Assembly: GCF_016745395.1 (NCBI RefSeq)
Contig: NZ_JAERVJ010000001.1
Span: 930,001-994,000 of the forward strand
Reading direction: 5' to 3'
From: Methylocystis sp. Sn-Cys
GTDB taxonomy: Bacteria > Pseudomonadota > Alphaproteobacteria > Rhizobiales > Beijerinckiaceae
Length of the DNA: 64,000 nucleotides
A program made the translations under genes and the position numbers. Positions 33,195-42,130 of the stretch are shown in pieces (the stretch's first letter is position 1; each line of letters starts with the position of its first letter). The notes below the pieces were generated by a model. That model ran no database searches. It saw only the letters and a list, made by a program, of their open reading frames with translations, and was not told where the DNA came from.

Positions 33195-34295
33195 TCAAGA
33201 GGGGAGCGCAAGGTCCGATATGGCGGCTGCCAGAAACCGTCCAGCTTCTCCGCCCGACACGACGCGATGGTCGAATGTCAGGCTCAGGGGAAGCACATGT
33301 GAGACGGCTGGCGCGCCATCTCTGACTTTCACCTCGTCTCTGATACGGCCCGCCCCGAGTATCGCGACCGTCGGCGGCAACACAATGGGCGCGGCGTAGC
33401 GGCCGGCGATCGTCCCGAAATTCGACAAGGTGATTGTCGCGCCGCGCAGCTCTTCCGGTGGGATACGCCTTTCGCGAACATCGGCGCGCATGCGATCCAG
33501 TCCTCGGCGCAGATCGGCGGGATCGCGATTTCCCACATCGCGCAGAACCGGAACAAAGAGCCCGTCTGGCATATCCACGGCAATGCCAAGATCGATTTTT
33601 CGCAATATCCGGCGGGAGAGCGTTGCGCTCTCGAACCAGCAATTGAGGCCCGCCTCAGCTTCGCAACCTTTCACAAGCGCGCGGATCAGGCGGATGGTGA
33701 CATCCGCGCCAGCCTCCCACGCGTCGACGACGGCGTCGTCCATGATCGTCGCAGCGGCCACCTCTGCTTGGGCAAAGGCCATGTTTTGCGCCATGGCGCG
33801 CCGCGGGCCTCTCAAAGGCTCGGCGGGCTCCGTTTCGCTCAAGACCCTGGCGACGCGGCGCACATCGTCGGGCGTGATGACGCCATCCGCGCCCGACGGC
33901 GTCACCATCGTCAAATCGACATCGAGTTGTCTTGCAAGAGCGCGCGCCGCAGGAATCACCCTCACCGAACCGTGGGAGCGGCCAAGAGACGTCGGTGCTT
34001 CACGCAAGATGTTCGCGCCGCTCTCGACTGCGCCGACGACCGTGCCGGCGTCGTCGTTGGCTTGCCCTTCAAACTCGACGAGAGGCGCGCCGACGCGGAT
34101 AATGTCGCCTGCGTTTGCAAAAAGCCGTTCGACGCGGCCTGCGCAGGGGGAGGGAATCTCAACGACCGCCTTCGCGGTTTCGACGGCCAGAAGCGGCTGA
34201 TCGACAGCGATCTCTTCGCCGGGCTTCACACGCCATTCGACCAACTCGGCCTCCTGCAAGCCCTCGCCGAGATCGGGCAATCGGAACGTCCTCAT
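33195..34295 (-). CDS. bkdB: Branched-chain 2-oxo acid dehydrogenase E2 (lipoyl acyltransferase)
   Basis: The 366-residue product has one lipoyl domain (LPDLGEGLQEAELVEW, lipoyl Lys in AVETAKAVVEIPSP), a peripheral-subunit-binding domain (VIPAARALARQLDVDLTMV) and a catalytic domain (ITLSNFGTIAGRYAAPIVLPP, SLTFDHRVVSGGEAGRF). The usual HRVVDG active-site motif reads HRVVSG, so the Asp is replaced by Ser while the catalytic His is kept. It transfers the acyl group from lipoyl to CoA. The E1 beta stop overlaps its start by 4 bases. The neighbouring leucine pathway favours branched-chain acids over pyruvate as substrate, but this is inferred. Confidence 0.88.
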   Translation of the reverse strand: MRTFRLPDLGEGLQEAELVEWRVKPGEEIAVDQPLLAVETAKAVVEIPSPCAGRVERLFANAGDIIRVGAPLVEFEGQANDDAGTVVGAVESGANILREAPTSLGRSHGSVRVIPAARALARQLDVDLTMVTPSGADGVITPDDVRRVARVLSETEPAEPLRGPRRAMAQNMAFAQAEVAAATIMDDAVVDAWEAGADVTIRLIRALVKGCEAEAGLNCWFESATLSRRILRKIDLGIAVDMPDGLFVPVLRDVGNRDPADLRRGLDRMRADVRERRIPPEELRGATITLSNFGTIAGRYAAPIVLPPTVAILGAGRIRDEVKVRDGAPAVSHVLPLSLTFDHRVVSGGEAGRFLAAAISDLALPS

Positions 34296-35272
34296 GACCC
34301 CTCCATGGCGCTGCGCACGGCCTCGACGATCCGATCCACGCTAGGGATGTATTGGCGCTCCAGGCGGGACAGCGGCACGACGACGTCATAGGCGGCGACG
34401 CGCTTCACCGGCGCAAGCAGCGAAAACAAAGCGCGCTCGGCAATTTCAGCGGCGATCTCGGCGCCGAAGCCGGCCGTGCGGGGCGCTTCGTGGATGATCA
34501 CGCAGCGACCGGTCTTTTCGACGGAGCGTAGAATCGTTTCCACGTCGAGCGGCTTGATGGTCGCGACATCGATAACCTCCGCGTCGACGCCTTCCTGTTC
34601 GAGCGCGTCGGCTGCGGCGAGAGTCTCTTGCATCATCGCGCCCCAGGCGACGAGCGTGACGTCCTTGCCCTCGCGCGACAGAAAGCAAGCGTCGAGCGGC
34701 AGGCTTTCCCCGTCATCCGCGACCGCCTGTTTGAATAAGCGATAGAGTCGCGTCGGCTCGAGAAACACGACCGGATCGGGGTCGCGCATGGCTGCGAGCA
34801 GCAAGCCATAGGCGCGCGCCGGCGACGACGGGATCACCACGCGCAAGCCAGGCATATGCGCGAAGATCGCCTCTGGGCTCTCGGAGTGGTGCTCGGGGGC
34901 GTGAATGCCGGCGCCATAGGGCGAACGCAGCACCATCGGACAGGTCAGCCGCCCGCGCGTGCGATTGCGCAGACGCGATGCATGGTTGATCATCTGATCG
35001 ATGGTTGGATAGATGAAGCCTGTGAACTGGATTTCCGCAACGGGCTTCAGCCCCATGGCGGCCATGCCGACGGCGACGCCCGCGATGGCCCCTTCGGCAA
35101 GCGGCGTATCGATCACCCTCTCGCACCCGAAGCGCGCTTGCAGGCCATTGGTGGCGCGAAATACGCCGCCATTGACGCCAATGTCCTCGCCGAGCAGCAA
35201 CACCCTCTCGTCATTCGCCATCTCGTAAGCGAGCGCGTGGTTGACAGCTTCGACAAGGTTCAGCTCAGCCAT
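34292..35272 (-). CDS. bkdA2: 2-oxo acid dehydrogenase E1 beta subunit
   Basis: The 326-residue product has the E1 beta pattern: NLVEAVNHALAYEMANDERV, LLLGEDIGVNGGVFRAT, DTPLAEGAIAGVAVGMAAMGL, PYGAGIHAPEHHSESPEA and FLEPTRLYRL, then the transketolase C-terminal domain (VIDVATIKPLDVETI, IHEAPRTAGFGAEIAAEI). With E1 alpha it forms the alpha2-beta2 thiamine-diphosphate decarboxylase that oxidises branched-chain keto acids. It overlaps E1 alpha by 8 bases and E2 by 4, so the three are translated as one coupled operon. Confidence 0.92.
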   Translation of the reverse strand: MAELNLVEAVNHALAYEMANDERVLLLGEDIGVNGGVFRATNGLQARFGCERVIDTPLAEGAIAGVAVGMAAMGLKPVAEIQFTGFIYPTIDQMINHASRLRNRTRGRLTCPMVLRSPYGAGIHAPEHHSESPEAIFAHMPGLRVVIPSSPARAYGLLLAAMRDPDPVVFLEPTRLYRLFKQAVADDGESLPLDACFLSREGKDVTLVAWGAMMQETLAAADALEQEGVDAEVIDVATIKPLDVETILRSVEKTGRCVIIHEAPRTAGFGAEIAAEIAERALFSLLAPVKRVAAYDVVVPLSRLERQYIPSVDRIVEAVRSAMEGS

Positions 35273-36356
35273 GGCCGCCTCCGTTGCGTGGCGAGAAACG
35301 GCGGGCCATGTCGCGCTGGTAGGAATAAGATGCGGGAAGCGCGGCGTAGAGATGGTCGAACATGGCGTCGCAGTTAGGTTGCTGCGCGCCGAGATAAGCG
35401 TTTACCGCCTGCCCAACCTCTTCCAGACATTGGCGCTGCAGCGCGTCTTCCTTCTCTTGGCTCCAGGCGCCTTTTCTCGTGAGATAGGCGCGCAGCCGCG
35501 CGATTGGTTCGCGCATCCATTCGCGTCGCACGAGTTCTGGATCACGATAGCGTGTGGCGTCGTCGGCCGTGGTATGGTCGCCGAGGCGATAAGTGAGGGC
35601 TTCGATCAAAGTGGGCCCCTGTCCGGCGCGCGCCTTTTCGATAGCCTGGCGGACAGTGTCATAGACCGCCACGACATCATTGCCGTCGACCTGCCGCCCC
35701 TCTATGCCGACAGCGACGCTTTTTTGCGCCAGCGTGGCGGCCGCGCATTCGCGCGCGCAAGGCGTCGAGATCGCCCAGCCATTGTTGTTGATGACGATCA
35801 CGGCTGGCGTTTTCCAAACGCCCGCCATGTTCAAAGCTTCGTAGAAACCACCATTGGAGGTCCCGCCGTCGCCGATGAAGGTGAGAACGACGCGGTCTTC
35901 GCGCCGCAACTTGAAGGCATATGCCGCGCCCACTGCATGCGCGATCTGCGTCGCGACAGGCACGCAGTTGGGAAAATCGAGGCGAGGGCCGGAGAAGTCG
36001 CTGCCCCGCTCGTCGCCGCCCCAATAAAGCAGGCATTCGGCCATGGTCATGCCGCGCAGGAATTGCGCGCCGTGATCGCGATAGGATGGGGCAAGAACGT
36101 CGCGCGCCTGCATTGCGGCGGCGGCGCCGACGCCGACGGCCTCCTGGCCGAGAGCGGACGCAAAGGTGCCGAGCTGCCCCGTGCGCTGCAAGGCGACCGC
36201 CTTGCCGTCGAAGATCCGCGTGCGCGTCATCGCCCGATAGAGCATCACGAGCAATTCGTCGCCAACAGACGAGGGGATCGGGCGGCATAAGGCGCCTTCT
36301 GGCGAAAGGAAGCGTACAGTATCTGTCTCTGGGTCAACGCTTGTGTGAATGCCCAT
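35265..36356 (-). CDS. bkdA1: 2-oxo acid dehydrogenase E1 alpha subunit
   Basis: The 363-residue product carries the thiamine-diphosphate motif GDGGTSNGGFYEALNMAG, ending in NNNGWAIS, with the usual GDG-x(~25)-NN spacing. It also has SYRDHGAQFLRGM, a YRLGDHTTADD phosphorylation-loop-like segment and an N-terminal PIPSSVGDELLVMLYRAM helix. It is the catalytic E1 subunit that decarboxylates the keto acid. No dihydrolipoyl dehydrogenase (E3) gene follows, so the complex probably shares an E3 from elsewhere. It is divergent from the leucine dehydrogenase gene across 189 bases, which could coordinate deamination and decarboxylation. Confidence 0.92.
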   Translation of the reverse strand: MGIHTSVDPETDTVRFLSPEGALCRPIPSSVGDELLVMLYRAMTRTRIFDGKAVALQRTGQLGTFASALGQEAVGVGAAAAMQARDVLAPSYRDHGAQFLRGMTMAECLLYWGGDERGSDFSGPRLDFPNCVPVATQIAHAVGAAYAFKLRREDRVVLTFIGDGGTSNGGFYEALNMAGVWKTPAVIVINNNGWAISTPCARECAAATLAQKSVAVGIEGRQVDGNDVVAVYDTVRQAIEKARAGQGPTLIEALTYRLGDHTTADDATRYRDPELVRREWMREPIARLRAYLTRKGAWSQEKEDALQRQCLEEVGQAVNAYLGAQQPNCDAMFDHLYAALPASYSYQRDMARRFSPRNGGGHG

Positions 36357-36545
36357 GCGAGACTCGTCGCGTTCAAGTCACAGCGCGAACCAGGTCAGCG
36401 CCTCGATGCAGGCTGAAGTAGCGCGCCGAAGCTCGAAGTCACGTTGGGGCAGTCGAATTTTCAAGCGCCGCCTTCCTGCGTTGCACAATAGCGGCGCGCC
36501 ATGGCGCCTCTTGACCAAGGGCCTCGCGCTTCCAAGCTAGTCGTT

Positions 36546-37667
36546 ATGTCGTCCAACACAAATGCGGGGCTTTTCGCTCTCGGCGATGCCCTTGGGCCCG
36601 CGAAGATCGTCTACTTGCACACGCCATCGGTCGGGCTACGGGCGATCGTCGTCATCGACAATGTCGCCGCTGGCCCTGCAATTGGCGGAACTCGCATGGC
36701 GCCCGACGTCTCGGTCCTCGAATGTTTTCGTCTAGCGCGCGCGATGACGCTGAAAAACGCTGCCTGCTCTTTGCGACACGGGGGCGCCAAATCGGTCATT
36801 TTTGGCGATCCCGCCATGCCGCGACATGAGAAGGAGCGATTGATCCGCGCCTTTGCTTGCGCCATTGCGCCGCTCGTCGACTATATCCCAGGGCCGGACA
36901 TGGGCACCGACGAATTGGCGATGGGCTGGATTCATGATGAAATCGGGCGTGCGGTTGGCCTTCCGGCGGAAATAGGCGGCATTCCGCTCAATGAAATCGG
37001 CGCGACGGGTTTCGGCGTCGCGATTGCGGCCGAAGTCGCAGCGCCTTTCGCCGGCCTTTCCTTGGATGGCGCGCGCGTCGTCGTGCAGGGCTTTGGCGCC
37101 GTCGGCGAGCATGCGTCGCGTTTCCTCGCAAAGAGAGGCGCGCGCCTGGTTGGCGTTGCGGATATCGCCGGGGCGATCTCGAACCCCGATGGGATCGACA
37201 TAGAAGTGCTGACGGAACTGAAGCGGGCGGGTAAAAGCGTTTCGGCCTATCCTAAGGCAACAGTCATCCCCGGTGACGCGCTGGTCTCCCTCCCATGCGA
37301 CATTTGGATTCCCGCGGCGCGGCCGGATGCGCTACGCGCCGACAATGTCGATCGCCTCGCCTGCAAGCTTGTCGTTCAAGGCGCAAATGTTCCGGCGACC
37401 AAAGACGCCGAAGCGCGAATGTTCGAACGAGGGATTATCAGCGTTCCCGATTTTATCGCCAATGCCGGCGGCGTGATCGCTGGCGCCGTCGAATATGGCG
37501 GCGGCTCCGAGGCGATCGCCTTGGCCGCCATCGAGGAGAAGGTCGGGCGCAACACGCGGCTTACGCTGGAGGGCGCCATTGCAGCGCATGTTCCGCCTGC
37601 TGTGGCGGCGACGAAGCTAGCGACGGACCGACTTCACAAGATGATGAAACTCAAGCGCTGGCGCTAG
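36546..37667 (+). CDS. Leucine dehydrogenase-like (Glu/Leu/Phe/Val dehydrogenase family)
   Basis: The likely start is ATG 36546, giving 373 residues; 36501 is also in frame. Neither has a strong ribosome binding site. Motifs fit the short amino-acid dehydrogenases: GPAIGGTRM, AMTLKNAACSLRHGGAKSVI (catalytic Lys and substrate Lys), PGPDMGTDELAMGWIHDE, and the NAD loop VVVQGFGAVGEHASRFL. It oxidatively deaminates branched-chain amino acids to keto acids with NAD. The divergent keto-acid dehydrogenase and the leucine operon beyond make leucine, valine and isoleucine the likely substrates. Confidence 0.88.
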   Translation: MSSNTNAGLFALGDALGPAKIVYLHTPSVGLRAIVVIDNVAAGPAIGGTRMAPDVSVLECFRLARAMTLKNAACSLRHGGAKSVIFGDPAMPRHEKERLIRAFACAIAPLVDYIPGPDMGTDELAMGWIHDEIGRAVGLPAEIGGIPLNEIGATGFGVAIAAEVAAPFAGLSLDGARVVVQGFGAVGEHASRFLAKRGARLVGVADIAGAISNPDGIDIEVLTELKRAGKSVSAYPKATVIPGDALVSLPCDIWIPAARPDALRADNVDRLACKLVVQGANVPATKDAEARMFERGIISVPDFIANAGGVIAGAVEYGGGSEAIALAAIEEKVGRNTRLTLEGAIAAHVPPAVAATKLATDRLHKMMKLKRWR

Positions 37668-37687
37668 TGAAATCCAAGCGTCGGCGC

Positions 37688-38866
37688 TTACAGAGACCGC
37701 TCGATTGCGACGGCCGTCGCTTCCCCGCCGCCAATGCAGAGCGCGGCGACGCCTCTGCGAAGATCATATCGTTCGAGCGCTGCAAGCAGGGTCACGACGA
37801 TACGCGCGCCAGACGCGCCGATCGGATGGCCGATCGCGCAGGCGCCGCCGTGGATATTCACCTTATCGTCTGGCAAAGCAAGGTCGCGCTGTGCGGCCAT
37901 TGTGACCACAGCGAAGGCTTCGTTGATTTCATAGAGGTCAACTTCGTCCGCGCGCCACGCAACCTTCTCCAGCAATTTTCGTATGACGGCGATCGGCGCC
38001 GTCGGGAATTTGCCGGGAGGTCCGGCGTGGGTGACGTGGCAGACGAGCCTTGCGCGCGGCGTTAGCCCATTGCGCTCTACGTGTTTTAGGCGGGCCAACA
38101 CCAAAGCGGCGGCCCCGTCGGAGATTGCGCTCGAATTCGCGGCCGTGATGGTGCCATCCGGTCGGAACGCCGGTCGAAGCGTCTCGATCGCCTCGGCGTT
38201 GGCTTTTCTGGGAAGCTCGTCGCTGAGAACTTCCGTCTTGGTTTTGGGAGAAGCGGCGGGCGTGATTTCCGCGTCGAAAAGACCCTGCCGCGTGGCCTGC
38301 TGCGCGCGTGTAAGCGACCGCAGCGCAAACGCGTCCTGCATTTTGCGCGTGAATTGATAGTCGGTCGCGCAATCTTCCGCGAAGGCGCCCATCAGCCGCC
38401 CTTTTTCATAGGCGTCCTCGAGCCCGTCCAAAAACATATGATCGAGCGCACGCCCGTGCCCCATACGAAAGCCCGACCGTGCGCGATCCAGCAAATAGGG
38501 CGCGTTGCTCATGCTCTCCATGCCGCCTGCGACCACGAGATCGGCGCTTTCCGCCAGGAGCTGGTCATGGGCCGAGATGAGCGCCTGCATGCCGGAGCCA
38601 CACATTTTATTGACAGTGACGCATCCGGTCTCGACGCCAAGGCCCGCGCCGAGAGCGGCTTGCCGCGCGGGCGCCTGGCCCAGGCCAGCGCTCAAGACGC
38701 AACCCATCACGCATGAGTCGATCTGGTCTTTCGGCGCTCCTGCGCGGGTCACAGCCGCTTCAATCGCGCGCGCGCCAAGTTGCGGGGCAGTCACATGCGC
38801 CAACTCGCCGAGAAAAGCGCCGATCGGCGTCCGCGCAGCGCCGACGATGACCACCGGGTCTTTCAT
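37688..38866 (-). CDS. Acetyl-CoA acetyltransferase (thiolase)
   Basis: The start is ATG 38866 (MKDPVVIVGAARTPIG) with AGGAGGCGG upstream; the frame extends to 38944 without family sequence. The 392-residue product has all thiolase residues: nucleophilic Cys in VNKMCGSGMQALIS, GGMESMSNAPY, NEAFAVVTMAAQ, the His in NIHGGACAIGHPIGASGARI and the second Cys in ALCIGGGEATAVAIE. It splits acetoacetyl-CoA to two acetyl-CoA, the end step for leucine-derived acetoacetate. The CoA-transferase that would activate acetoacetate is not in the window. It is the last gene of the minus-strand catabolic operon. Confidence 0.94.
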   Translation of the reverse strand: MKDPVVIVGAARTPIGAFLGELAHVTAPQLGARAIEAAVTRAGAPKDQIDSCVMGCVLSAGLGQAPARQAALGAGLGVETGCVTVNKMCGSGMQALISAHDQLLAESADLVVAGGMESMSNAPYLLDRARSGFRMGHGRALDHMFLDGLEDAYEKGRLMGAFAEDCATDYQFTRKMQDAFALRSLTRAQQATRQGLFDAEITPAASPKTKTEVLSDELPRKANAEAIETLRPAFRPDGTITAANSSAISDGAAALVLARLKHVERNGLTPRARLVCHVTHAGPPGKFPTAPIAVIRKLLEKVAWRADEVDLYEINEAFAVVTMAAQRDLALPDDKVNIHGGACAIGHPIGASGARIVVTLLAALERYDLRRGVAALCIGGGEATAVAIERSL

Positions 38867-38944
38867 GCTCGTTCCGCCGCCTCCTGCGCTTGCCCCGCCA
38901 ATTGATGAAGTGGGGTGCGGGCGCTGATGGGGAAGGGCTGGCAC

Positions 38945-40006
38945 CTATTGCTGCAAAGAACCAAAATCGGGTTCTGGGTCGCCACGCCCTTCGAGAATTT
39001 TTTGCACAGTGATGTCGTCGACTTCCTCGAGCGGCGACGGAAGCCATCTTGGCGTCTTGTCCTTATCGATGAGCGCCGCGCGTATCCCCTCGTAGAGATC
39101 GTGGTTGTCCAGCAGGCTGCAGGCCGCACGATACTCGTTGATGAGACAGGCCTCCAATCTCCCGGCAATCCTCGCGCGCGCTAAAAGCGCGCGCGTGACC
39201 TTCAAGCTCGTCGGCGAGTTGCGGCGAATTTCCTCGGCCGCCTTGCGTGCGAAGGTCGATTCGCTCGAACGCAAATGATCCAGAACGCGCTCGACGCTAT
39301 CCAAAGCGTTTATGCCTTGCAGCTCTTCTTCATGCCGCTGCAGTTTCCCTTTCCCGGCGTCGATCGCGAAAGAACAAAGTATCCTATCGACATGATTGGC
39401 GTTGGGCGCCAGCGTCAACTCTTCGAGGAGCTCGGGGACGCGCGCGGAAGCGACCGTTAAATCACACAGCCCGACATGGACGGCGTCAGCCGCGCCGACC
39501 GCAGCGCCCGAGAGCGCCATATAGACGCCGGCGCCGTTTCTGCGCGTCAGCAGCCACGTTCCGCCGACGTCCGGAATGAAGCCGATCCGCGTCTCGGGCA
39601 TGGCGATCTGCGTGCGTTCGGTCGCGATCCGGCGATTCCCATGCGCGGAAACGCCGACGCCGCCGCCCATGACGACGCCGTCCATCAGCGCGATATAAGG
39701 CTTGGGGAAAGCCGCGATGCGCGCATTGAGCGCATATTCCTCCCGCCAGAAGGTCTTGTAATGCTCTTTGCCGTCGTTGCGGCATTCGTAAAGCGCGCGA
39801 ATGTCCCCGCCGGCGCAGAGCCCGCGTTCGCCTTCCCCGGTGAGCAGCACGGCGACGACATCTGGATCGTCAGCAAAGTCTGCGAGCGCTCGCGTGAAAC
39901 GCCGGACCATATCCAGCGTCAGGCTGTTCAGCGCCTTTGGCCGGTTGAGCCGGATGCGCCCGAGCCCGTGTTCGCGGGAAACGAGAACCGGCTCTTCTTC
40001 GCTCAT
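38945..40006 (-). CDS. 3-hydroxyisobutyryl-CoA hydrolase (crotonase fold)
   Basis: The 353-residue length and motifs match HIBCH rather than ordinary enoyl-CoA hydratases: IRLNRPKALNSL, the oxyanion loop ERGLCAGGDIRALYE, MDGVVMGGGVGVSAHGNRRIATE, and PETRIGFIPDVGGTWLLTR with the catalytic Glu and Asp. It hydrolyses 3-hydroxyisobutyryl-CoA to free 3-hydroxyisobutyrate in valine breakdown, which mmsB and mmsA (encoded at 53500 and 51988) would then oxidise. Its start overlaps the acyl-CoA dehydrogenase stop by 4 bases. Confidence 0.9.
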   Translation of the reverse strand: MSEEEPVLVSREHGLGRIRLNRPKALNSLTLDMVRRFTRALADFADDPDVVAVLLTGEGERGLCAGGDIRALYECRNDGKEHYKTFWREEYALNARIAAFPKPYIALMDGVVMGGGVGVSAHGNRRIATERTQIAMPETRIGFIPDVGGTWLLTRRNGAGVYMALSGAAVGAADAVHVGLCDLTVASARVPELLEELTLAPNANHVDRILCSFAIDAGKGKLQRHEEELQGINALDSVERVLDHLRSSESTFARKAAEEIRRNSPTSLKVTRALLARARIAGRLEACLINEYRAACSLLDNHDLYEGIRAALIDKDKTPRWLPSPLEEVDDITVQKILEGRGDPEPDFGSLQQ

Positions 40007-41172
40007 TTCGTTTCGCTTTCGAGAAGCGAACGGGCTACGATCAGCCGCATGATTTCGTTCGTGCCTTCGAGGATGCGATGAACCCGCAGATCACGCACGA
40101 TCTTCTCCAGCCCATAATCACAGAGATACCCATAGCCACCGTGCAACTGCAACGCCTGATCGGCGACCTCGAAGCCAATATCTGTAGCCACGCGCTTCGC
40201 CATGGCGCAAAGTCGCCCCGCATCCGGCGCGCCGGCGTCGAGCGCCGAGGCGGCGCGCCACAAGAGCGCGCGCGCGGCTTCGAGTTCGGTGGCCATATCA
40301 GCGAGACGAAATTGCAGCGCCTGGAATTCGTCGAGCCGGCGACCAAAAGCCTTGCGCTCCTTCATATAGGCGAGCGCATGGTTGAGCGCGCCGTCGGCGC
40401 CGCCGATCGAGCAGGCGCCGATGTTCAACCTGCCGCCGTCGAGCGCAGCCATCGCCATTGCAAAGCCGCGTCCTTCGGGCCCGAGCATGCAACTGGCGGG
40501 CACTTGGCATTCGTCTAAAATGACCGCGCGCGTGGGCTGCGCATTCCAGCCCATCTTCCGCTCATTGGCGCCGAGCCTTATGCCGGGACTTCCGCCCTCG
40601 ACGAGAAAGGCGGAGATTCCAGATGGCCCCTCCGCGCCCGTGCGCGCCATCACGAGATAGAGATGCTCATTTCCGCCGGCGCCCGCGCCCGAGATGAATT
40701 GCTTCTCGCCAGTCAGAAAATAGGAATCGCCGCGCTTCCTCGCGCGGGTACGCAACGCAGCCGCGTCGGAGCCACAGCCCGGCTCCGTCAGGCAATAGCT
40801 CGTGAGGAACTGCATCTTGGCGAGGCGCGACATCCATGTCTCACGCTGTGCATCGGAGCCGAAGGCGTCGATCATCCAGGCGCACATATTGTGGATCGAG
40901 AGATAGGCGGCGATCGCCGGACAGCCTGTCGCCAGCGCTTCGAAGATCAGAGCCGCATCCAATCGAGAAAGGCCCGCGCCGCCGGAGTTTTCTCTAACAT
41001 AGATCGCCGCCATGCCGAGGTCGGCTGCGGCGCGCATGGTCTCCACGGGAAAAAACTTATCTCTGTCCCAGTCATTTGCGAAAGGCGCAATCTGTTCTTG
41101 CGCGAACGCCGTCGCCATCTCGCGTATCGCAAGCTGGTCGGCAGTCAATCCGGCAGTCGAACACGCGCCCAA
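40003..41172 (-). CDS. Acyl-CoA dehydrogenase (probable isobutyryl-CoA dehydrogenase)
   Basis: I favour TTG 41172 as start because GCGAGGA precedes it and it falls 20 bases after the HMG-CoA lyase stop; the frame stays open to 41241. The 389-residue FAD enzyme has LTSYCLTEPGCGSDAAAL, FISGAGAGGNEHLYLVMA, RKMGWNAQPTRAVILDECQVP, ALDGGRLNIGACSIGGADGAL, LHGGYGYLCDYGLEKIVRDLRVHRI and LEGTNEIMRLIVARSLL. The Glu of EGTNE is the catalytic base position of short-chain and isobutyryl enzymes. Its neighbour is the hydroxyisobutyryl-CoA hydrolase, so isobutyryl-CoA from valine is the likely substrate. Confidence 0.88.
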   Translation of the reverse strand: MGACSTAGLTADQLAIREMATAFAQEQIAPFANDWDRDKFFPVETMRAAADLGMAAIYVRENSGGAGLSRLDAALIFEALATGCPAIAAYLSIHNMCAWMIDAFGSDAQRETWMSRLAKMQFLTSYCLTEPGCGSDAAALRTRARKRGDSYFLTGEKQFISGAGAGGNEHLYLVMARTGAEGPSGISAFLVEGGSPGIRLGANERKMGWNAQPTRAVILDECQVPASCMLGPEGRGFAMAMAALDGGRLNIGACSIGGADGALNHALAYMKERKAFGRRLDEFQALQFRLADMATELEAARALLWRAASALDAGAPDAGRLCAMAKRVATDIGFEVADQALQLHGGYGYLCDYGLEKIVRDLRVHRILEGTNEIMRLIVARSLLESETK

Positions 41173-41191
41173 TCGCAAATCCTCGCCATGC

Positions 41192-42130
41192 CTATGAAAG
41201 ATGTGTCGCGCAGCGCTGTCCCGGCAAGCCTTCGCCTGCAAGGCGCGCCCGCGCGACCTTGCTCTCCGGCGGTCTGCCGAGGTTCCCGCAGATAAAGCGC
41301 GCGGCGTCGAGGAGCTTGTTCAGATCGACGCCCGTCTCGACGCCACATCCGTCGAGCATGTAGACCACGTCTTCCGTCGCGACATTCCCAGCGGCGCCGG
41401 GCGCAAAGGGACAGCCGCCAAGCCCGGCGATGGAGCTATCGACCACTTCGACGCCGACCTCCAGACAGGCATAGATGTTGGCCAAGGCCTGGCCATAGGT
41501 GTCGTGGAAATGAACGGCAATGCGCGCGACGGGGATAGATTGGGCCACGCGCTCGATCAGCCTCCGCGCGGCGAGCGGCGTTCCGACGCCGATTGTATCG
41601 CCGAGCGAAACTTCATAGCAACCAAGCGCGAAAAGGCGCTGAGCCGTTTCGACCACACGTTCTGGATCGACCTTGCCTTCATAGGGACAACCGAGCGCGC
41701 AGGAAACATAGCCACGCATCGGCAGCCGCGCGTCTTTCGTCGCTATCGCAACTTCGGAAAATCTTTTGAAGCTCTCGACGACTCCACAGCCCAGATTATG
41801 AAGAGAGAAGCTCTCAGTCGCGGCGGCGAAGATCGTGACTTCGCCCGCGCCGGCCGCGCTTGCGGCAGCGAAGCCCCGGACGTTTGGAACAAGCGCGGCC
41901 AGCCTTACGCCTTTTGGAACTTGTACCAACTGCAAGACGTCGGCTGTGCCCGCCATTTGTGGCACGGCTTTCTCCGAGACAAAGCTCCCCGCTTCGATGC
42001 GGTTGAGCCCGGCGCGAGAGAGAAGCTCGATGAGCCGCGCGCGCACGGCGACCGGCATGATCGCCGCTTCATTTTGGAGGCCGTCGCGCGGTCCGACCTC
42101 GACGATTTGCACGCGAGACGGCAGCTTCAC
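41192..42130 (-). CDS. mvaB: Hydroxymethylglutaryl-CoA lyase
   Basis: The 312-residue TIM-barrel enzyme shows VEVGPRDGLQNE, FVSEKAVPQMAGT, RGYVSCALGCPYEG, EVSLGDTIGVGTP, HFHDTYGQALANIYACLE and the catalytic-cysteine loop GLGGCPFAPGAAGNVATED. It splits HMG-CoA into acetyl-CoA and acetoacetate, the last specific step of leucine breakdown. The start overlaps the stop of the carboxylase alpha gene by 4 bases. The metal ligands (Asp in PRDG, His in HFHDT) are present. Confidence 0.95.
   Translation of the reverse strand: MKLPSRVQIVEVGPRDGLQNEAAIMPVAVRARLIELLSRAGLNRIEAGSFVSEKAVPQMAGTADVLQLVQVPKGVRLAALVPNVRGFAAASAAGAGEVTIFAAATESFSLHNLGCGVVESFKRFSEVAIATKDARLPMRGYVSCALGCPYEGKVDPERVVETAQRLFALGCYEVSLGDTIGVGTPLAARRLIERVAQSIPVARIAVHFHDTYGQALANIYACLEVGVEVVDSSIAGLGGCPFAPGAAGNVATEDVVYMLDGCGVETGVDLNKLLDAARFICGNLGRPPESKVARARLAGEGLPGQRCATHLS

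Noticed and set aside
35241-36290. 349-residue open frame on the plus strand opposite the E1 alpha gene
   Set aside because: The minus strand encodes a complete thiamine-diphosphate E1 alpha subunit with all motifs; this is its antisense shadow.
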